Below, piece after piece: positions 28,555 through 37,987 of a DNA stretch of 42,351 nt; the stretch's first letter is position 1; every line of letters starts with the position of its first letter. Position numbers and translations under genes: made by a program. Below the pieces are notes generated by a model. It was given only the letters and a program-made list of their open reading frames with translations. It did not search any database and was not told where the DNA came from. The stretch is from an uncultured Clostridia bacterium (GTDB lineage Bacteria > Bacillota > Clostridia > Christensenellales > UBA1242): NCBI GenBank assembly GCA_945928645.1, contig CAMENR010000009.1, forward strand, positions 1 through 42,351, read 5' to 3'.

Positions 28555-28703
28555 GTGGATAATAATTTGATATTGTTTTATAAGGCGTATTTTTGATTTT
28601 TTTACAAGCAAATATTTGTGTATATCATCTTATTATTAAAAATTTTCAACTTTTAGTGATATTTTTGAGAAAAAAATGTTTTTCAATAAATTTTCAAAAA
28701 AAA

Positions 28704-28719
28704 ATACAATATATTGTGT
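28704..28719. promoter_or_regulatory. NrdR-box-like palindrome 1
   Basis: ATACAATATATTGTGT; 15/16 to acaCwAtATaTwGtgt consensus as recalled. Confidence 0.65.
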
Positions 28720-28727
28720 ATTTTTAT

Positions 28728-28757
28728 TTGACAAGACCACAATATGTATTGTAGAAT
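28728..28757 (+). promoter_or_regulatory. nrdDG promoter
   Basis: TTGACA (28728-28733), 18-bp spacer, TAGAAT. Confidence 0.55.
28737..28752. promoter_or_regulatory. NrdR-box-like palindrome 2
   Basis: CCACAATATGTATTGT; 33 bp centre-to-centre from box 1. Confidence 0.5.
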
Positions 28758-28791
28758 GGTTTTCGGAAAACAAATATTGGAGGCAAAAAAA

Positions 28792-30915
28792 ATGCAAGTA
28801 ATCAAAAGAAATGGAAGTATAGTCGATTTTGACCCAACCAAGATAAAGGTTGCGATTGAAAAGGCAAATGCAGAGGTTAATGAAAAAGAGAAGGCAAAGA
28901 AAAGCGAGATAAAGGAGATTATCTCTTATATAGAAAATCTTGACAAGAAAAGAATCCTTGTTGAAGATATTCAAGACATCGTTGAAGAAAAACTTATGGA
29001 ATATGGGCATTATCTCCTTGCAAAAAGTTATATCATTTATAGATATAACCGTGCTTTGATAAGAAAGTCTAATACAACAGATGAAACAATCCTAACTCTT
29101 ATCAAAAACACCAACAAGGAAGTTATGGAAGAAAATTCCAACAAGAACGCCATGGCTGCCAGCACTCAAAGAGATTTGATTGCAGGTGAAGTGTCTAGAG
29201 ATTTGACCAGGAGATTGTTGCTTCCAGAAGACATATCCAAAGCCCATGATGAAGGCATTTTGCACTTCCACGATTCTGATTATTTCATTCAACCAATATT
29301 TAACTGCTGTCTTATCAACCTTGGAGATATGCTAGACAATGGCACTGTAATGAATGGCAAAATGATAGAATCTCCAAAGAGTTTTCAGGTGGCTTGCACC
29401 GTTACAACACAAATCATTGCCGCTGTGGCTTGCTCACAATATGGTGGCCAGTCGGTTGATGTAAAACATCTTGGCAAATATTTGCGCAGGAGTAAGGAAA
29501 AGTTTGAACGTAATATTAAGGCTACCGCACCAGAACTATCGCAAGAGGAAGTGGACAAACTGGTAGCAGAGAGATTGAAAGATGAGTTGGCTTCTGGTGT
29601 TCAGACAATTCAATATCAAATAAATACTTTGTTCACAACCAATGGACAGTCGCCATTTGTTACTCTATTTATGCACTTGGACGAAAATGATCCATATATT
29701 GAAGAAAATGCTATGATTATTGAAGAAATAATTAGGCAAAGATATCAGGGCATTAAGAATGAAAAAGGTGTTTATATCACCCCAGCATTCCCAAAACTTG
29801 TTTATGTTTTGGACGAATGTAATTGCCTAAAGGGTGGAAAATATGACTACATCACAAAACTTGCTATCAAATGCTCTGCAAAGAGATTGTATCCTGACTA
29901 TATTTCAGCAAAGAAAATGCGTGAAAACTACGAGGGCAATGTGTTTAGCCCTATGGGTTGCAGAAGCTTTTTGGCACCTTGGAAAGACGAAAACGGGAAG
30001 TATAAATTTGAAGGAAGATTCAATCAAGGTGTTGTTAGCATAAATATTCCACAAGTTGCTATTATTGCAGACGGAGATGAAGAAAAGTTTTGGAAACTAT
30101 TTGACGAAAGACTGGAACTTTGCTTCAAAGCCCTAATGTGCAGACACGAAGCGCTAAAAGGTGTTAAGTCTGATGTTTCTCCAATCCATTGGCAATATGG
30201 TGCAATCGCAAGACTAGAAAAAGGGGAAACAATAGACAAACTGCTATATGGCGGTTACTCCTCTATATCACTTGGTTATATTGGTTTGTATGAAGCGACA
30301 AAACTGATGAAAGGTGTTTCTCACACTGACCCTGTTGGCGAAGAATTTGCAATGAGAGTTATGAATTATATGAAGCAAAAAACAGTGGAATGGAAGAAGA
30401 AAACAAACATTGGATTTGCACTTTATGGAACACCAGCAGAATCACTGTGCTATCGTTTTGCAAGGATTGACAAGCAAAAATTTGGAACAATCCCAGACGT
30501 AACAGATAAGGGGTATTATACCAACTCCTATCACGTTGACGTTAGGGAAAAAATCAATGCCTTTGATAAGTTTAAGTTTGAAGCCAAATTCCAACCAATA
30601 TCTTCTGGTGGATGTATCTCTTATGTGGAAATTCCAAACCTCACAAACAACCTAAAAGCAGTGGAAGAAGTTGTAAGATTTATTTATGACAACATTCAAT
30701 ATGCAGAGTTTAACACAAAGAGTGACTATTGCCATGTGTGTGGATATGATGGGGAAATAATCATCAATGACAACAACGAATGGGAATGTCCACAATGCCA
30801 CAACAAAGACCAACGCAAGATGAATGTTACAAGAAGAACATGTGGCTATCTGGGAGAAAACTTCTGGAATGTTGGAAAAACAAAAGAAATAAAAGCAAGA
30901 GTTCTGCATTTGTAA
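28792..30915 (+). CDS. nrdD: Anaerobic ribonucleoside-triphosphate reductase
   Basis: N-terminal ATP-cone (MQVIKRNGSIVDFDPTKIKVAIEKA), C-terminal CxxC zinc site and RRTCGYLGE glycyl-radical motif; ATG 28792. Confidence 0.95.
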   Translation: MQVIKRNGSIVDFDPTKIKVAIEKANAEVNEKEKAKKSEIKEIISYIENLDKKRILVEDIQDIVEEKLMEYGHYLLAKSYIIYRYNRALIRKSNTTDETILTLIKNTNKEVMEENSNKNAMAASTQRDLIAGEVSRDLTRRLLLPEDISKAHDEGILHFHDSDYFIQPIFNCCLINLGDMLDNGTVMNGKMIESPKSFQVACTVTTQIIAAVACSQYGGQSVDVKHLGKYLRRSKEKFERNIKATAPELSQEEVDKLVAERLKDELASGVQTIQYQINTLFTTNGQSPFVTLFMHLDENDPYIEENAMIIEEIIRQRYQGIKNEKGVYITPAFPKLVYVLDECNCLKGGKYDYITKLAIKCSAKRLYPDYISAKKMRENYEGNVFSPMGCRSFLAPWKDENGKYKFEGRFNQGVVSINIPQVAIIADGDEEKFWKLFDERLELCFKALMCRHEALKGVKSDVSPIHWQYGAIARLEKGETIDKLLYGGYSSISLGYIGLYEATKLMKGVSHTDPVGEEFAMRVMNYMKQKTVEWKKKTNIGFALYGTPAESLCYRFARIDKQKFGTIPDVTDKGYYTNSYHVDVREKINAFDKFKFEAKFQPISSGGCISYVEIPNLTNNLKAVEEVVRFIYDNIQYAEFNTKSDYCHVCGYDGEIIINDNNEWECPQCHNKDQRKMNVTRRTCGYLGENFWNVGKTKEIKARVLHL

Positions 30916-30993
30916 AATTATTGTGTGAAAATGATAAAAATGTGGGAAAGTCTTCTCAATTTTTATCATTTTTGCTGTTATGGAGGAAGCAAA

Positions 30994-31545
30994 ATGAATT
31001 ATGCTGATGTAAAAGATATTGATAGCGCCAATGGGGTAGGGGTTCGTGTTAGCCTTTTTGTAAGTGGTTGCACACACCATTGCAAAAATTGTTTTAATCA
31101 GGAAACATGGGATTTTGGTTACGGGAAAAAATATACAAAAGAAGTTCAAGACCACATAATTGAGGCTTGTGGAAAGCCATTTATAAAAGGATTATCTCTT
31201 TTGGGGGGAGAACCTTTTGAAAAGGCAAACCAAAAAGATGTTTGCGAACTTATTTTGAGGTTCAAAAAAACATATCCAGACAAAGATATCTGGTGTTATT
31301 CTGGCTATCTATTTGACAAAGATATGGTAGAAGGTAGCAAAATTTGGACGGAATACACAAAAACTATGCTAGAAAATATTGACTTCTTGGTTGATGGCGA
31401 ATTTGTTGATGAATTGAAAAATTTGCGTCTTAAATTTAGAGGTTCTGCCAATCAAAGAATTATTGACGTCCAAAAATCTCTAAAAACTGGCAAAACGGAA
31501 GTTATACCAGATGAGCAAGTAGATAAGGTTTGTGGAGGTTGGTAA
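30994..31545 (+). CDS. nrdG: Anaerobic ribonucleotide reductase activating protein (radical SAM)
   Basis: MNYADVKDIDSANGVGVRVSLFVSGCTHHCKNCFNQETWDF CxxxCxxC; start trimmed to ATG 30994. Confidence 0.94.
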   Translation: MNYADVKDIDSANGVGVRVSLFVSGCTHHCKNCFNQETWDFGYGKKYTKEVQDHIIEACGKPFIKGLSLLGGEPFEKANQKDVCELILRFKKTYPDKDIWCYSGYLFDKDMVEGSKIWTEYTKTMLENIDFLVDGEFVDELKNLRLKFRGSANQRIIDVQKSLKTGKTEVIPDEQVDKVCGGW

Positions 31546-31547
31546 AA

Positions 31548-31994
31548 GTGAAAAGTGAAAAAGTAAAAATAAAAAAATTGTTTGACAATGCAATTGTTCC
31601 AACCTATGGAACGGAACACTCTGCTGGAGCAGATTTGTATGCTTATTTGGATAGGGCAGAAGAAATAAAACCTGGAGAAACAAAATTTATTTCAACAGGG
31701 GTTTGTATGGAAATCCCTGAAGGATTGGTGGGCTTGGTTTATGCAAGAAGTGGGTTGGCTTGCAAGCAAGGATTAGCTCCTGCCAACAAGGTTGGAGTGA
31801 TTGACTCTGATTATCGTGGGGAAGTGAAGGTGGTTTTGCACAATCATTCCAACGAAACAAGGATTGTGGAAAACGGGCAGAGAATTGCTCAAATAGTTTT
31901 TGCACCTTATGTATTTGGAGAGTTTGAAGTGGTTGACCAACTTCAAGACACTGTTCGTGGTCAGGGTGGTTTTGGTTCAACTGGGAAAAATTAA
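31548..31994 (+). CDS. dut: dUTP diphosphatase
   Basis: SAGADLYAYLD, ARSGLACKQGLAPANKVGVIDSDYRGE, GQGGFGSTGK; start codon uncertain (GTG 31548 proposed). Confidence 0.93.
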   Translation: MKSEKVKIKKLFDNAIVPTYGTEHSAGADLYAYLDRAEEIKPGETKFISTGVCMEIPEGLVGLVYARSGLACKQGLAPANKVGVIDSDYRGEVKVVLHNHSNETRIVENGQRIAQIVFAPYVFGEFEVVDQLQDTVRGQGGFGSTGKN

Positions 31995-32032
31995 AAATTG
32001 TTAATGATTACAACTTTTTGAAAGTTAAAAAC

Positions 32033-32072
32033 AAAGGGAACTATACTATTAAATTGTATAGTTCTCTTTTTT
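32033..32072 (+). terminator. Terminator of nrdDG-dut operon
   Basis: 14-bp stem AAAGGGAACTATAC ... GTATAGTTCTCTTT then T-run. Confidence 0.85.
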
Positions 32073-32080
32073 ATGCTTTT

Positions 32081-32313
32081 ACTTATTTCAAAAAAAACAC
32101 AAGCAAGCACATCTTACTTATCCCCAAAAAACACAAGCAAGCACATTATACTTATTCCAAAACACATAAGAGAATACATTCTACTTATCCCCAAAAACAT
32201 AAGATAATACATTCTACTTATCCCCAAAAACATAAGATAATACATCCTACTTATCCCAAGAATATAAGCAAACACATTCTACTTATTTCAAAAACTAAAA
32301 GAAAAGGATGTGT
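32081..32313. repeat. Imperfect ~33-bp tandem repeat, six full units plus a partial
   Basis: Units start ACTTAT at 32081, 32116, 32150, 32183, 32216, 32249, partial at 32281; lengths 35,34,33,33,33,32. Confidence 0.9.
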
Positions 32314-32342
32314 TTTGTAGTTTTAATATAAGGTTACAAAAG

Positions 32343-33500
32343 TTACGATTTTTGCAGAGAGTTTTTGGTCAGTTCTCTTAATGCTTTTGCTAAGATATTT
32401 ATATCTCTGTGATTATTCTTAAAATCTACCCCCACTCGAACAAGTCCAGATTGCATTGTCCCTAGCATTTTGTGTGTAAGTGGAGCACAGTGAAGCCCAC
32501 CCCTTGTGGCAATATGATATTGTTCGTTTAGATAATCAGCAACCTCTATAGAGTCAAAGCCCTCAACCAAAAAGGATATTACTCCATATGTGTTTTGAGG
32601 GTGTGAATAGATTTTTACTCCTTCTATTTCACTTAATTTCTTTATGGTATATTGTGTTAGTTTTGCTATTTTTTTTGTAAAACTATCAAAATGTTTTTCT
32701 ATATAACTTACTCCTGCATCTAGGCTGGCAATAAGAGGGGAGGACAAGGTTCCACTCTCGTAACATTCTGGCGGAAGGGTAGGTTGCATCAAGTTCTCAC
32801 TTTCTGTTCCTGTTCCACCAAAAATTATAGGCAATGGGTAGGAGTCGCAATTTATGCACAATGCACCAATGCCTTGTGGAGTGTGTAACCCTTTATGACC
32901 TGAAAAAGCAAGATAGTTGATGTGCAGTTTCTTCATATTTATCCTAATGTGCCCAACCCCTTGAGCGTTGTCTAGTAGGAAAATTACCCCTTTTTTGTGG
33001 CATAATGATGCCACATCTTCATAATTGTTTTTGTTGCCAGTTACATTGGATATCGCTGTAAGGCACACAAGAAAGGTGTTTGGTCTAATTGCATTGGATA
33101 TGTCGCTAGCAGTTATAAACTTGTTATTTTTTGGGCTAACGACGGTTAGAGATATTTCGCCCAAACTCTGCAAATGATGAAGTGGTCGCAAAACGGAATT
33201 ATGTTCCAAACAACTGCACACGACATGTTTGCCTTTATTTTTGGCACAAAGACCAAGGATAGCAATATTTAATGCCTCTGTGGCATTTTTGGTAAATATT
33301 ACATTTTCTGGTTCTATTTCTCCAAACATTTTTGCTATGGATTCTCTTGTTTGCCATATTTTTTGGGCGTTTTTTAGGGCGAGATTATGTCCCCCTCTGC
33401 CAGAGTTTGCACTGAGCGATAGATATTTCAAAAAAGCACGCTTTACACACCTTGGTTTGTAGTGGCTGGTTGCCGGGGTGTCAAGATATATTGTTTTCAT
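32343..33500 (-). CDS. Class V aminotransferase / cysteine desulfurase-like protein
   Basis: MKTIYLDTPATSHYKP..., FTKNATEALNIAI, LDNAQGVGHI, LAFSGHKGLHTPQGIGAL (PLP lysine), RGGLHCAP; start trimmed to ATG 33500. Confidence 0.88.
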   Translation of the reverse strand: MKTIYLDTPATSHYKPRCVKRAFLKYLSLSANSGRGGHNLALKNAQKIWQTRESIAKMFGEIEPENVIFTKNATEALNIAILGLCAKNKGKHVVCSCLEHNSVLRPLHHLQSLGEISLTVVSPKNNKFITASDISNAIRPNTFLVCLTAISNVTGNKNNYEDVASLCHKKGVIFLLDNAQGVGHIRINMKKLHINYLAFSGHKGLHTPQGIGALCINCDSYPLPIIFGGTGTESENLMQPTLPPECYESGTLSSPLIASLDAGVSYIEKHFDSFTKKIAKLTQYTIKKLSEIEGVKIYSHPQNTYGVISFLVEGFDSIEVADYLNEQYHIATRGGLHCAPLTHKMLGTMQSGLVRVGVDFKNNHRDINILAKALRELTKNSLQKS

Positions 33501-33726
33501 ATTAAATCCTCTACTCATTTTATGTTTTATCTCTTTCAAGATGTGTTTTGATATAAAAATAGCAATTTATAAACATAATCAAGAAAAAGTTAATATAGTG
33601 ATTTGAGGGGCTATGAGTGCCTTGTGTATAAAAAGGCTGTCTTTATCAAAAAAAACACAGAGCAATCAACAATTCCAAAAGATTTGTAATAAGCCGACTT
33701 AACAATCAAAAAGAGAGGGAAGGAAA

Positions 33727-33969
33727 ATGTTTTATCTTGTAGTATTTAGGGCAAGAAGTGAAACAATGAAATTTTCGAGCATCCTTTCGTCATATGGCAT
33801 AAAAAATGCTATAGTAAACACTCCAAGGCAAATTGCTGTGTCGTGTGGTATTTCTGTGAGGGTAGATGTTGGGGCTTTGGAAACTTGCAAACAAATATTA
33901 TCAAGAAGGCAATTTTGGACATTTGGAGGTATTTTTCTTATGCAAAATGACCTTTATGTGCAACAATAA
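33727..33969 (+). CDS. DUF3343-family protein (putative Se/S carrier-like)
   Basis: 80 aa; FRARSETMKFSSILSSYGIKNAIVNTPRQIAVSCGISVRV matches the DUF3343 pattern. Confidence 0.7.
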   Translation: MFYLVVFRARSETMKFSSILSSYGIKNAIVNTPRQIAVSCGISVRVDVGALETCKQILSRRQFWTFGGIFLMQNDLYVQQ

Positions 33970-34018
33970 GGTTGAAATAACACCTTTTTTGTGTTACACT
34001 TTGCCAAAGGATAGAAAA

Positions 34019-34660
34019 ATGAAAGCAAAAGAAGTGTATGAAACATTGCTACAACGATTTGGCAATAGAGGGTGCGAACTAAATTTTAATAATAATTATC
34101 AACTGCTGGTAGCAGTCATTTTGTCTGCTAGATGCACAGATAAGAGGGTAAATATTGTTACAAAGGACCTTTTTGAGCATTACAAAACTCCACAAGACCT
34201 GGCAAATGCAAATATAGATGAGTTGCAAAAAGAAATTTATTCTTGTGGATTTTATAGAAACAAATCAAAAAACCTTGTCTTGATGGCAAAAGACTTGTGT
34301 GATAGATTTGACGGTGTTGTGCCAAGTAATTATCAAGACCTTGTTTCTCTAGCAGGGGTGGGCAGAAAAACTGCCAATGTAGTGATGTATGTTGGTTTTG
34401 GAATCCCTGCCATAGCGGTGGATACTCATGTGTTTAGAGTTTCTAATAGGTTGTCATTGGTCAATGCAAAAACACCTCTGGAGTGCGAATTGGCACTTCA
34501 AAAGCAAATGGACAAGTCGTCGTGGGGAAGTTTTCATCATCTTTTGGTGCTTTTTGGTAGATATGTTTGCACCTCTCGTTCGCCTGCTTGCGTTGACTGC
34601 GAATTTAGGACAAAATGCCCATATTATAAGTCCAAAAGGGATTCAAGAAATAACAAATAA
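34019..34660 (+). CDS. nth: Endonuclease III
   Basis: LVAVILSARCTDKRVN, LAGVGRKTANVVMYVGFGIPAIAVDTHVFRVSNRL, Cx6Cx2Cx5C FeS site; ATG 34019. Confidence 0.95.
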   Translation: MKAKEVYETLLQRFGNRGCELNFNNNYQLLVAVILSARCTDKRVNIVTKDLFEHYKTPQDLANANIDELQKEIYSCGFYRNKSKNLVLMAKDLCDRFDGVVPSNYQDLVSLAGVGRKTANVVMYVGFGIPAIAVDTHVFRVSNRLSLVNAKTPLECELALQKQMDKSSWGSFHHLLVLFGRYVCTSRSPACVDCEFRTKCPYYKSKRDSRNNK

Positions 34661-34913
34661 TCTAATTCCTTGGGAAATATAAAGTAATTTTGAAAGGAAA
34701 AGAGTTGAACTGTCAACCTACTCTGAAAATATAAAATAATATGTCCTTGGGTGTAGGTTAAATAAGGGGTTTGTTTTTGAAGCAAAAAGCAGTTAGTAAA
34801 GAGTAGGAAATAAATAACTAAAATTTTGAGTAAGGAAAATATAAAAAAATATTTAGAAAATCTAAATAATTGTAGTATAATATATCTAGATTAAACTGAT
34901 AGAGGAGGCGGAG

Positions 34914-36182
34914 ATGTTTGTAGATAGAGTTAATATAAAGATTAAAGCGGGAGATGGTGGCAAAGGAGCGATCTCTTTTAGACGAGCAAAAGGTATTCCA
35001 AATGGTGGCCCTGATGGTGGCAATGGTGGTAGGGGTGGAAATATTATTTTTCGTGCAACAAAGGATTTGAACAATCTCGTCGCTTTCCGTTATTCCTCAC
35101 ATTTTAAGGCACAAAACGGAGAGCCTGGTGGTAAAAAGAGTTGCAATGGCAAGAGTGGACAAGACTTGGTTATTAAAGTTCCACAGGGGACTATTATCAA
35201 AGATGCCCAAACAGGCAAGATTATTGCAGATTTGTTTTATTTGGATAAGGACTACGTCATTTTGCGTGGTGGAGAAGGTGGTAAGGGGAATGAATTCTTC
35301 AAATCTCCAACTCGTCAAGCACCACATTTTTCGCAAATGGGTGAGGCCACCAAGGAACATACTGTTACCTTGGAGTTGAAAGTTTTGGCAGATGTGGGGC
35401 TTATTGGTTTTCCAAATGTGGGCAAAAGCACATTGCTCTCTGTTATATCAAATGCAAAACCAAAGATTGCCAACTATCATTTTACAACACTCAGCCCAAA
35501 TCTTGGTGTGGTGAAATATTATGAACATAGTTTTGTGGTGGCGGATATTCCTGGTCTTATTGAAGGCGCAAGCGAAGGACAAGGGCTGGGGCATGAATTC
35601 TTAAGACATATCGAAAGGACACGTATGCTTGTTCATGTGGTGGATATCTCCGAGGCAGATGGCAGGCAGGCATTTAATGATTATTTAACAATCAATGAGG
35701 AACTAACAAAGTTTAACAAAGTTTTGGGCGAATTGCCTCAGATTGTTGTGCTAAACAAAATAGATAGGATAAGAGATTATTTTGTAGTAGAGGAGTTTAA
35801 GCATAGGCTTAACAATAGCAAGATAAAGGTTATATGTGTGTCGGCATTGTGCAGAGAAAATATAGAAGAACTAGTTAGAGAAATGTGGAAAATGCTAGAA
35901 ACATTGCCACCACAAGTGCCAGTTGATGTGGAAGAATTTGGCTTTGATGAACAAGATAAAACGGCAATAAATATCACAAAATTGTCAAACGACTGTTATG
36001 AACTCTCTGGTGGGTTTATCGAAAATATCTCTCGTGGAATTGTTGTCAACGATTACGAATCATTGTCATATTTCTGGAAAAGGCTTAAAAATGATGGTAT
36101 TATCGATATGCTAAAGGAAAAGGGTGTAAAAGATGGCGACACAGTAAAAATTGGCAATGTAGAATTTGAATTTGTGGAATAA
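34914..36182 (+). CDS. obg: GTPase Obg/CgtA
   Basis: MFVDRVNIKIKAGDGGKGAISFRRAKGIPNGGPDGGNGGRGGNI; GFPNVGKSTLLSVISNAKPKIANYHFTTL. Confidence 0.96.
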   Translation: MFVDRVNIKIKAGDGGKGAISFRRAKGIPNGGPDGGNGGRGGNIIFRATKDLNNLVAFRYSSHFKAQNGEPGGKKSCNGKSGQDLVIKVPQGTIIKDAQTGKIIADLFYLDKDYVILRGGEGGKGNEFFKSPTRQAPHFSQMGEATKEHTVTLELKVLADVGLIGFPNVGKSTLLSVISNAKPKIANYHFTTLSPNLGVVKYYEHSFVVADIPGLIEGASEGQGLGHEFLRHIERTRMLVHVVDISEADGRQAFNDYLTINEELTKFNKVLGELPQIVVLNKIDRIRDYFVVEEFKHRLNNSKIKVICVSALCRENIEELVREMWKMLETLPPQVPVDVEEFGFDEQDKTAINITKLSNDCYELSGGFIENISRGIVVNDYESLSYFWKRLKNDGIIDMLKEKGVKDGDTVKIGNVEFEFVE

Positions 36183-36191
36183 GGAGATAGT

Positions 36192-36491
36192 ATGTTAACT
36201 TCAAAAGAAAGAGCCTATTTGCGAGGTGTTGCTTCCACTCAAGAAGCGGTGTGCTTTGTGGGCAAAGACGGGCTAAGTGATATGTGCCTTGCAAGTATAA
36301 GTGATGCATTAAGAGCTAGAGAAATAGTAAAAATTTCGGTGCTTCAAAATTGCGACTGTGATACAAAGTCAGTGGCAAATGAAATTTGTGAAAGACTTGA
36401 ATGTGAATGTGTAGGCATTGTGGGTAGGAAGATAATTGCCTATAAACTCAACCCAAAGAATAAAAATCACATATTAAAATTAAAAATATAA
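36192..36491 (+). CDS. yhbY: YhbY-family (CRM domain) RNA-binding protein
   Basis: LTSKERAYLRGVAS...FVGKDGLSD...ALRAREIVKISVL...CVGIVGRKIIAYK. Confidence 0.88.
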   Translation: MLTSKERAYLRGVASTQEAVCFVGKDGLSDMCLASISDALRAREIVKISVLQNCDCDTKSVANEICERLECECVGIVGRKIIAYKLNPKNKNHILKLKI

Positions 36492-36493
36492 AG

Positions 36494-37324
36494 TTAGGGC
36501 TTCTCTTGCGGGGAGCCTTTTTTTGTTAGGCAAAGAAGGGACAAAAAGAATAATAGTGAACTGACAAAAACGTAGTAAATATTATATCTAACTACAAGAG
36601 AGCAGAAAAAAATGAGCAATCCACTCAAAAAATATTTTTTTGCCTTTGATTTTTTTATTGCCTCATTCGCCAAATCTCTAAATCTTATTTTGTTGACATT
36701 GCTACAAGTTAGGATTTTTTGAGGAGGTGTTGCATGAGAGCAAAAGTATTGATAAGCAGTTGTTCCGCTCACAACACAAACGCTTACGTTCTGAATAGAA
36801 TGCAACATTTTTAGGTCGTCTTTTGGACAATAATTGCACAGCACAATCAGTTTTTTTGCATCATTATCAAGGGCAAATTTTGCACAAGAAAGTGTGTGGG
36901 ATATATCTAAGGTTTTTTGTTCTAGGGCAATAAGCGTAAGTTTGTTATCTTGCAAATACAAATTAGTCTTTACCTTTTTGCCAAAAGAATTGCCTGCTAG
37001 TAGATTTTTTTCTTTTTGTGAAAGGGCAGAATAATTTAGGAAAAATTCCTTTGATTGTTTTTCTAACTCTTTTTGGGAGATGTTGGAAGGCTTTTTTGAA
37101 CGGAAAAGATAAATGAGTAAGTTTATTACAAACAAAATAGACAAAGAAAGAGTAGTCGCCCACCCAAAAGACTTAGTCGCAAACCGTATCCAAGCAAATA
37201 GCAACAAAAACAAGCACAGATTGAAAAATAACCAGTCGATAGTGCGAGAAAGAGAAAAATTTTTTATCAAATCTCCTAATTTTATTTTTAATGTAGTTTT
37301 ATATTTGTTTTCATTTTTATTCAT
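36494..37324 (-). CDS. Membrane protein with soluble central domain, unknown function
   Basis: 276 aa, N- and C-terminal TM pairs flanking ~130-aa soluble region. Confidence 0.6.
   Translation of the reverse strand: MNKNENKYKTTLKIKLGDLIKNFSLSRTIDWLFFNLCLFLLLFAWIRFATKSFGWATTLSLSILFVINLLIYLFRSKKPSNISQKELEKQSKEFFLNYSALSQKEKNLLAGNSFGKKVKTNLYLQDNKLTLIALEQKTLDISHTLSCAKFALDNDAKKLIVLCNYCPKDDLKMLHSIQNVSVCVVSGTTAYQYFCSHATPPQKILTCSNVNKIRFRDLANEAIKKSKAKKYFLSGLLIFFCSLVVRYNIYYVFVSSLLFFLSLLCLTKKGSPQEKP
36498..36524 (+). terminator. Terminator of obg-yhbY, lying inside the 3' end of the convergent CDS
   Basis: GGCTTCTC-ttgc-GGGGAGCC + T7. Confidence 0.75.
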
Positions 37325-37561
37325 ATTTCAATTTTTGCCCAAATAGTAAACATTATTCCAAAATTTTTATTCAAAAAGTAGGTGTATTATCCACATTTTT
37401 TGCAGATTTTTTGTAGATAATAATTTTAATTTTGATATAATGTGTTGTTGCAAATTTATCAGGTTATCATCGAAAATTATTGTTGCAAACTTTTATTTGT
37501 TTTGCTTGTGTTTTTTTTACTTTTGAGTTATGCTTATAATAGATAAAATGTTGGAGGATTT

Positions 37562-37987
37562 ATGAGCAAATATCCAGAAAAGGTTATCGAAATTTGTAAA
37601 CTTTTAGACGAAAAAAAGGCTAGCGAAATAACTGTGTGTGATGTTTCAAAGTCAAAAGACTTTGTTAAATTCTTTATTGTTGCGACACTAGACTCCACTG
37701 CACATATAAGAGAAACGGTTGATTATCTTATGCAAAACACTTCTGGTGGTGATTTTTCTTTTTGGCAAAGAGAAGGTTTTAATATGAGCGAATGGGTAGT
37801 GCTGGATTATTATGATGTTTTTGTGCATCTTTTTACAAAAGAAGAGAGAAATCATTATAGCTTTGATAAACTTGTATCTGGCGAAGCCTCTTGTCTGTCG
37901 TATAAGCGAATTGTGGCAGATATTAACAAACAACAGAAAAAACTTCAATCACAAAAAGGGAAGAACAAGGAGAATAGCCAAAAATGA
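37562..37987 (+). CDS. rsfS: Ribosomal silencing factor RsfS
   Basis: LLDEKKASEITVCDVS...DFVKFFIVATLDSTAHIRETVDYL...WVVLDYYDVFVHLFTKEERNHYSFDKL. Confidence 0.93.
   Translation: MSKYPEKVIEICKLLDEKKASEITVCDVSKSKDFVKFFIVATLDSTAHIRETVDYLMQNTSGGDFSFWQREGFNMSEWVVLDYYDVFVHLFTKEERNHYSFDKLVSGEASCLSYKRIVADINKQQKKLQSQKGKNKENSQK

Noticed and set aside
32081-32313. Possible CRISPR array
   Set aside because: Repeats are directly abutting with no unique spacers and drift along their whole length; no cas genes nearby.
32018-32320. 100-aa ORF over the tandem repeat
   Set aside because: Its only ATG is upstream of and within the operon terminator; the repetitive peptide simply reflects the DNA repeat.
34661-34913. 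Structured RNA upstream of obg (AACCTAC...GTAGGTT, GTTGA-actg-TCAAC)
   Set aside because: Short helices with large loops in AT-rich DNA; not enough to support an RNA call without covariation.
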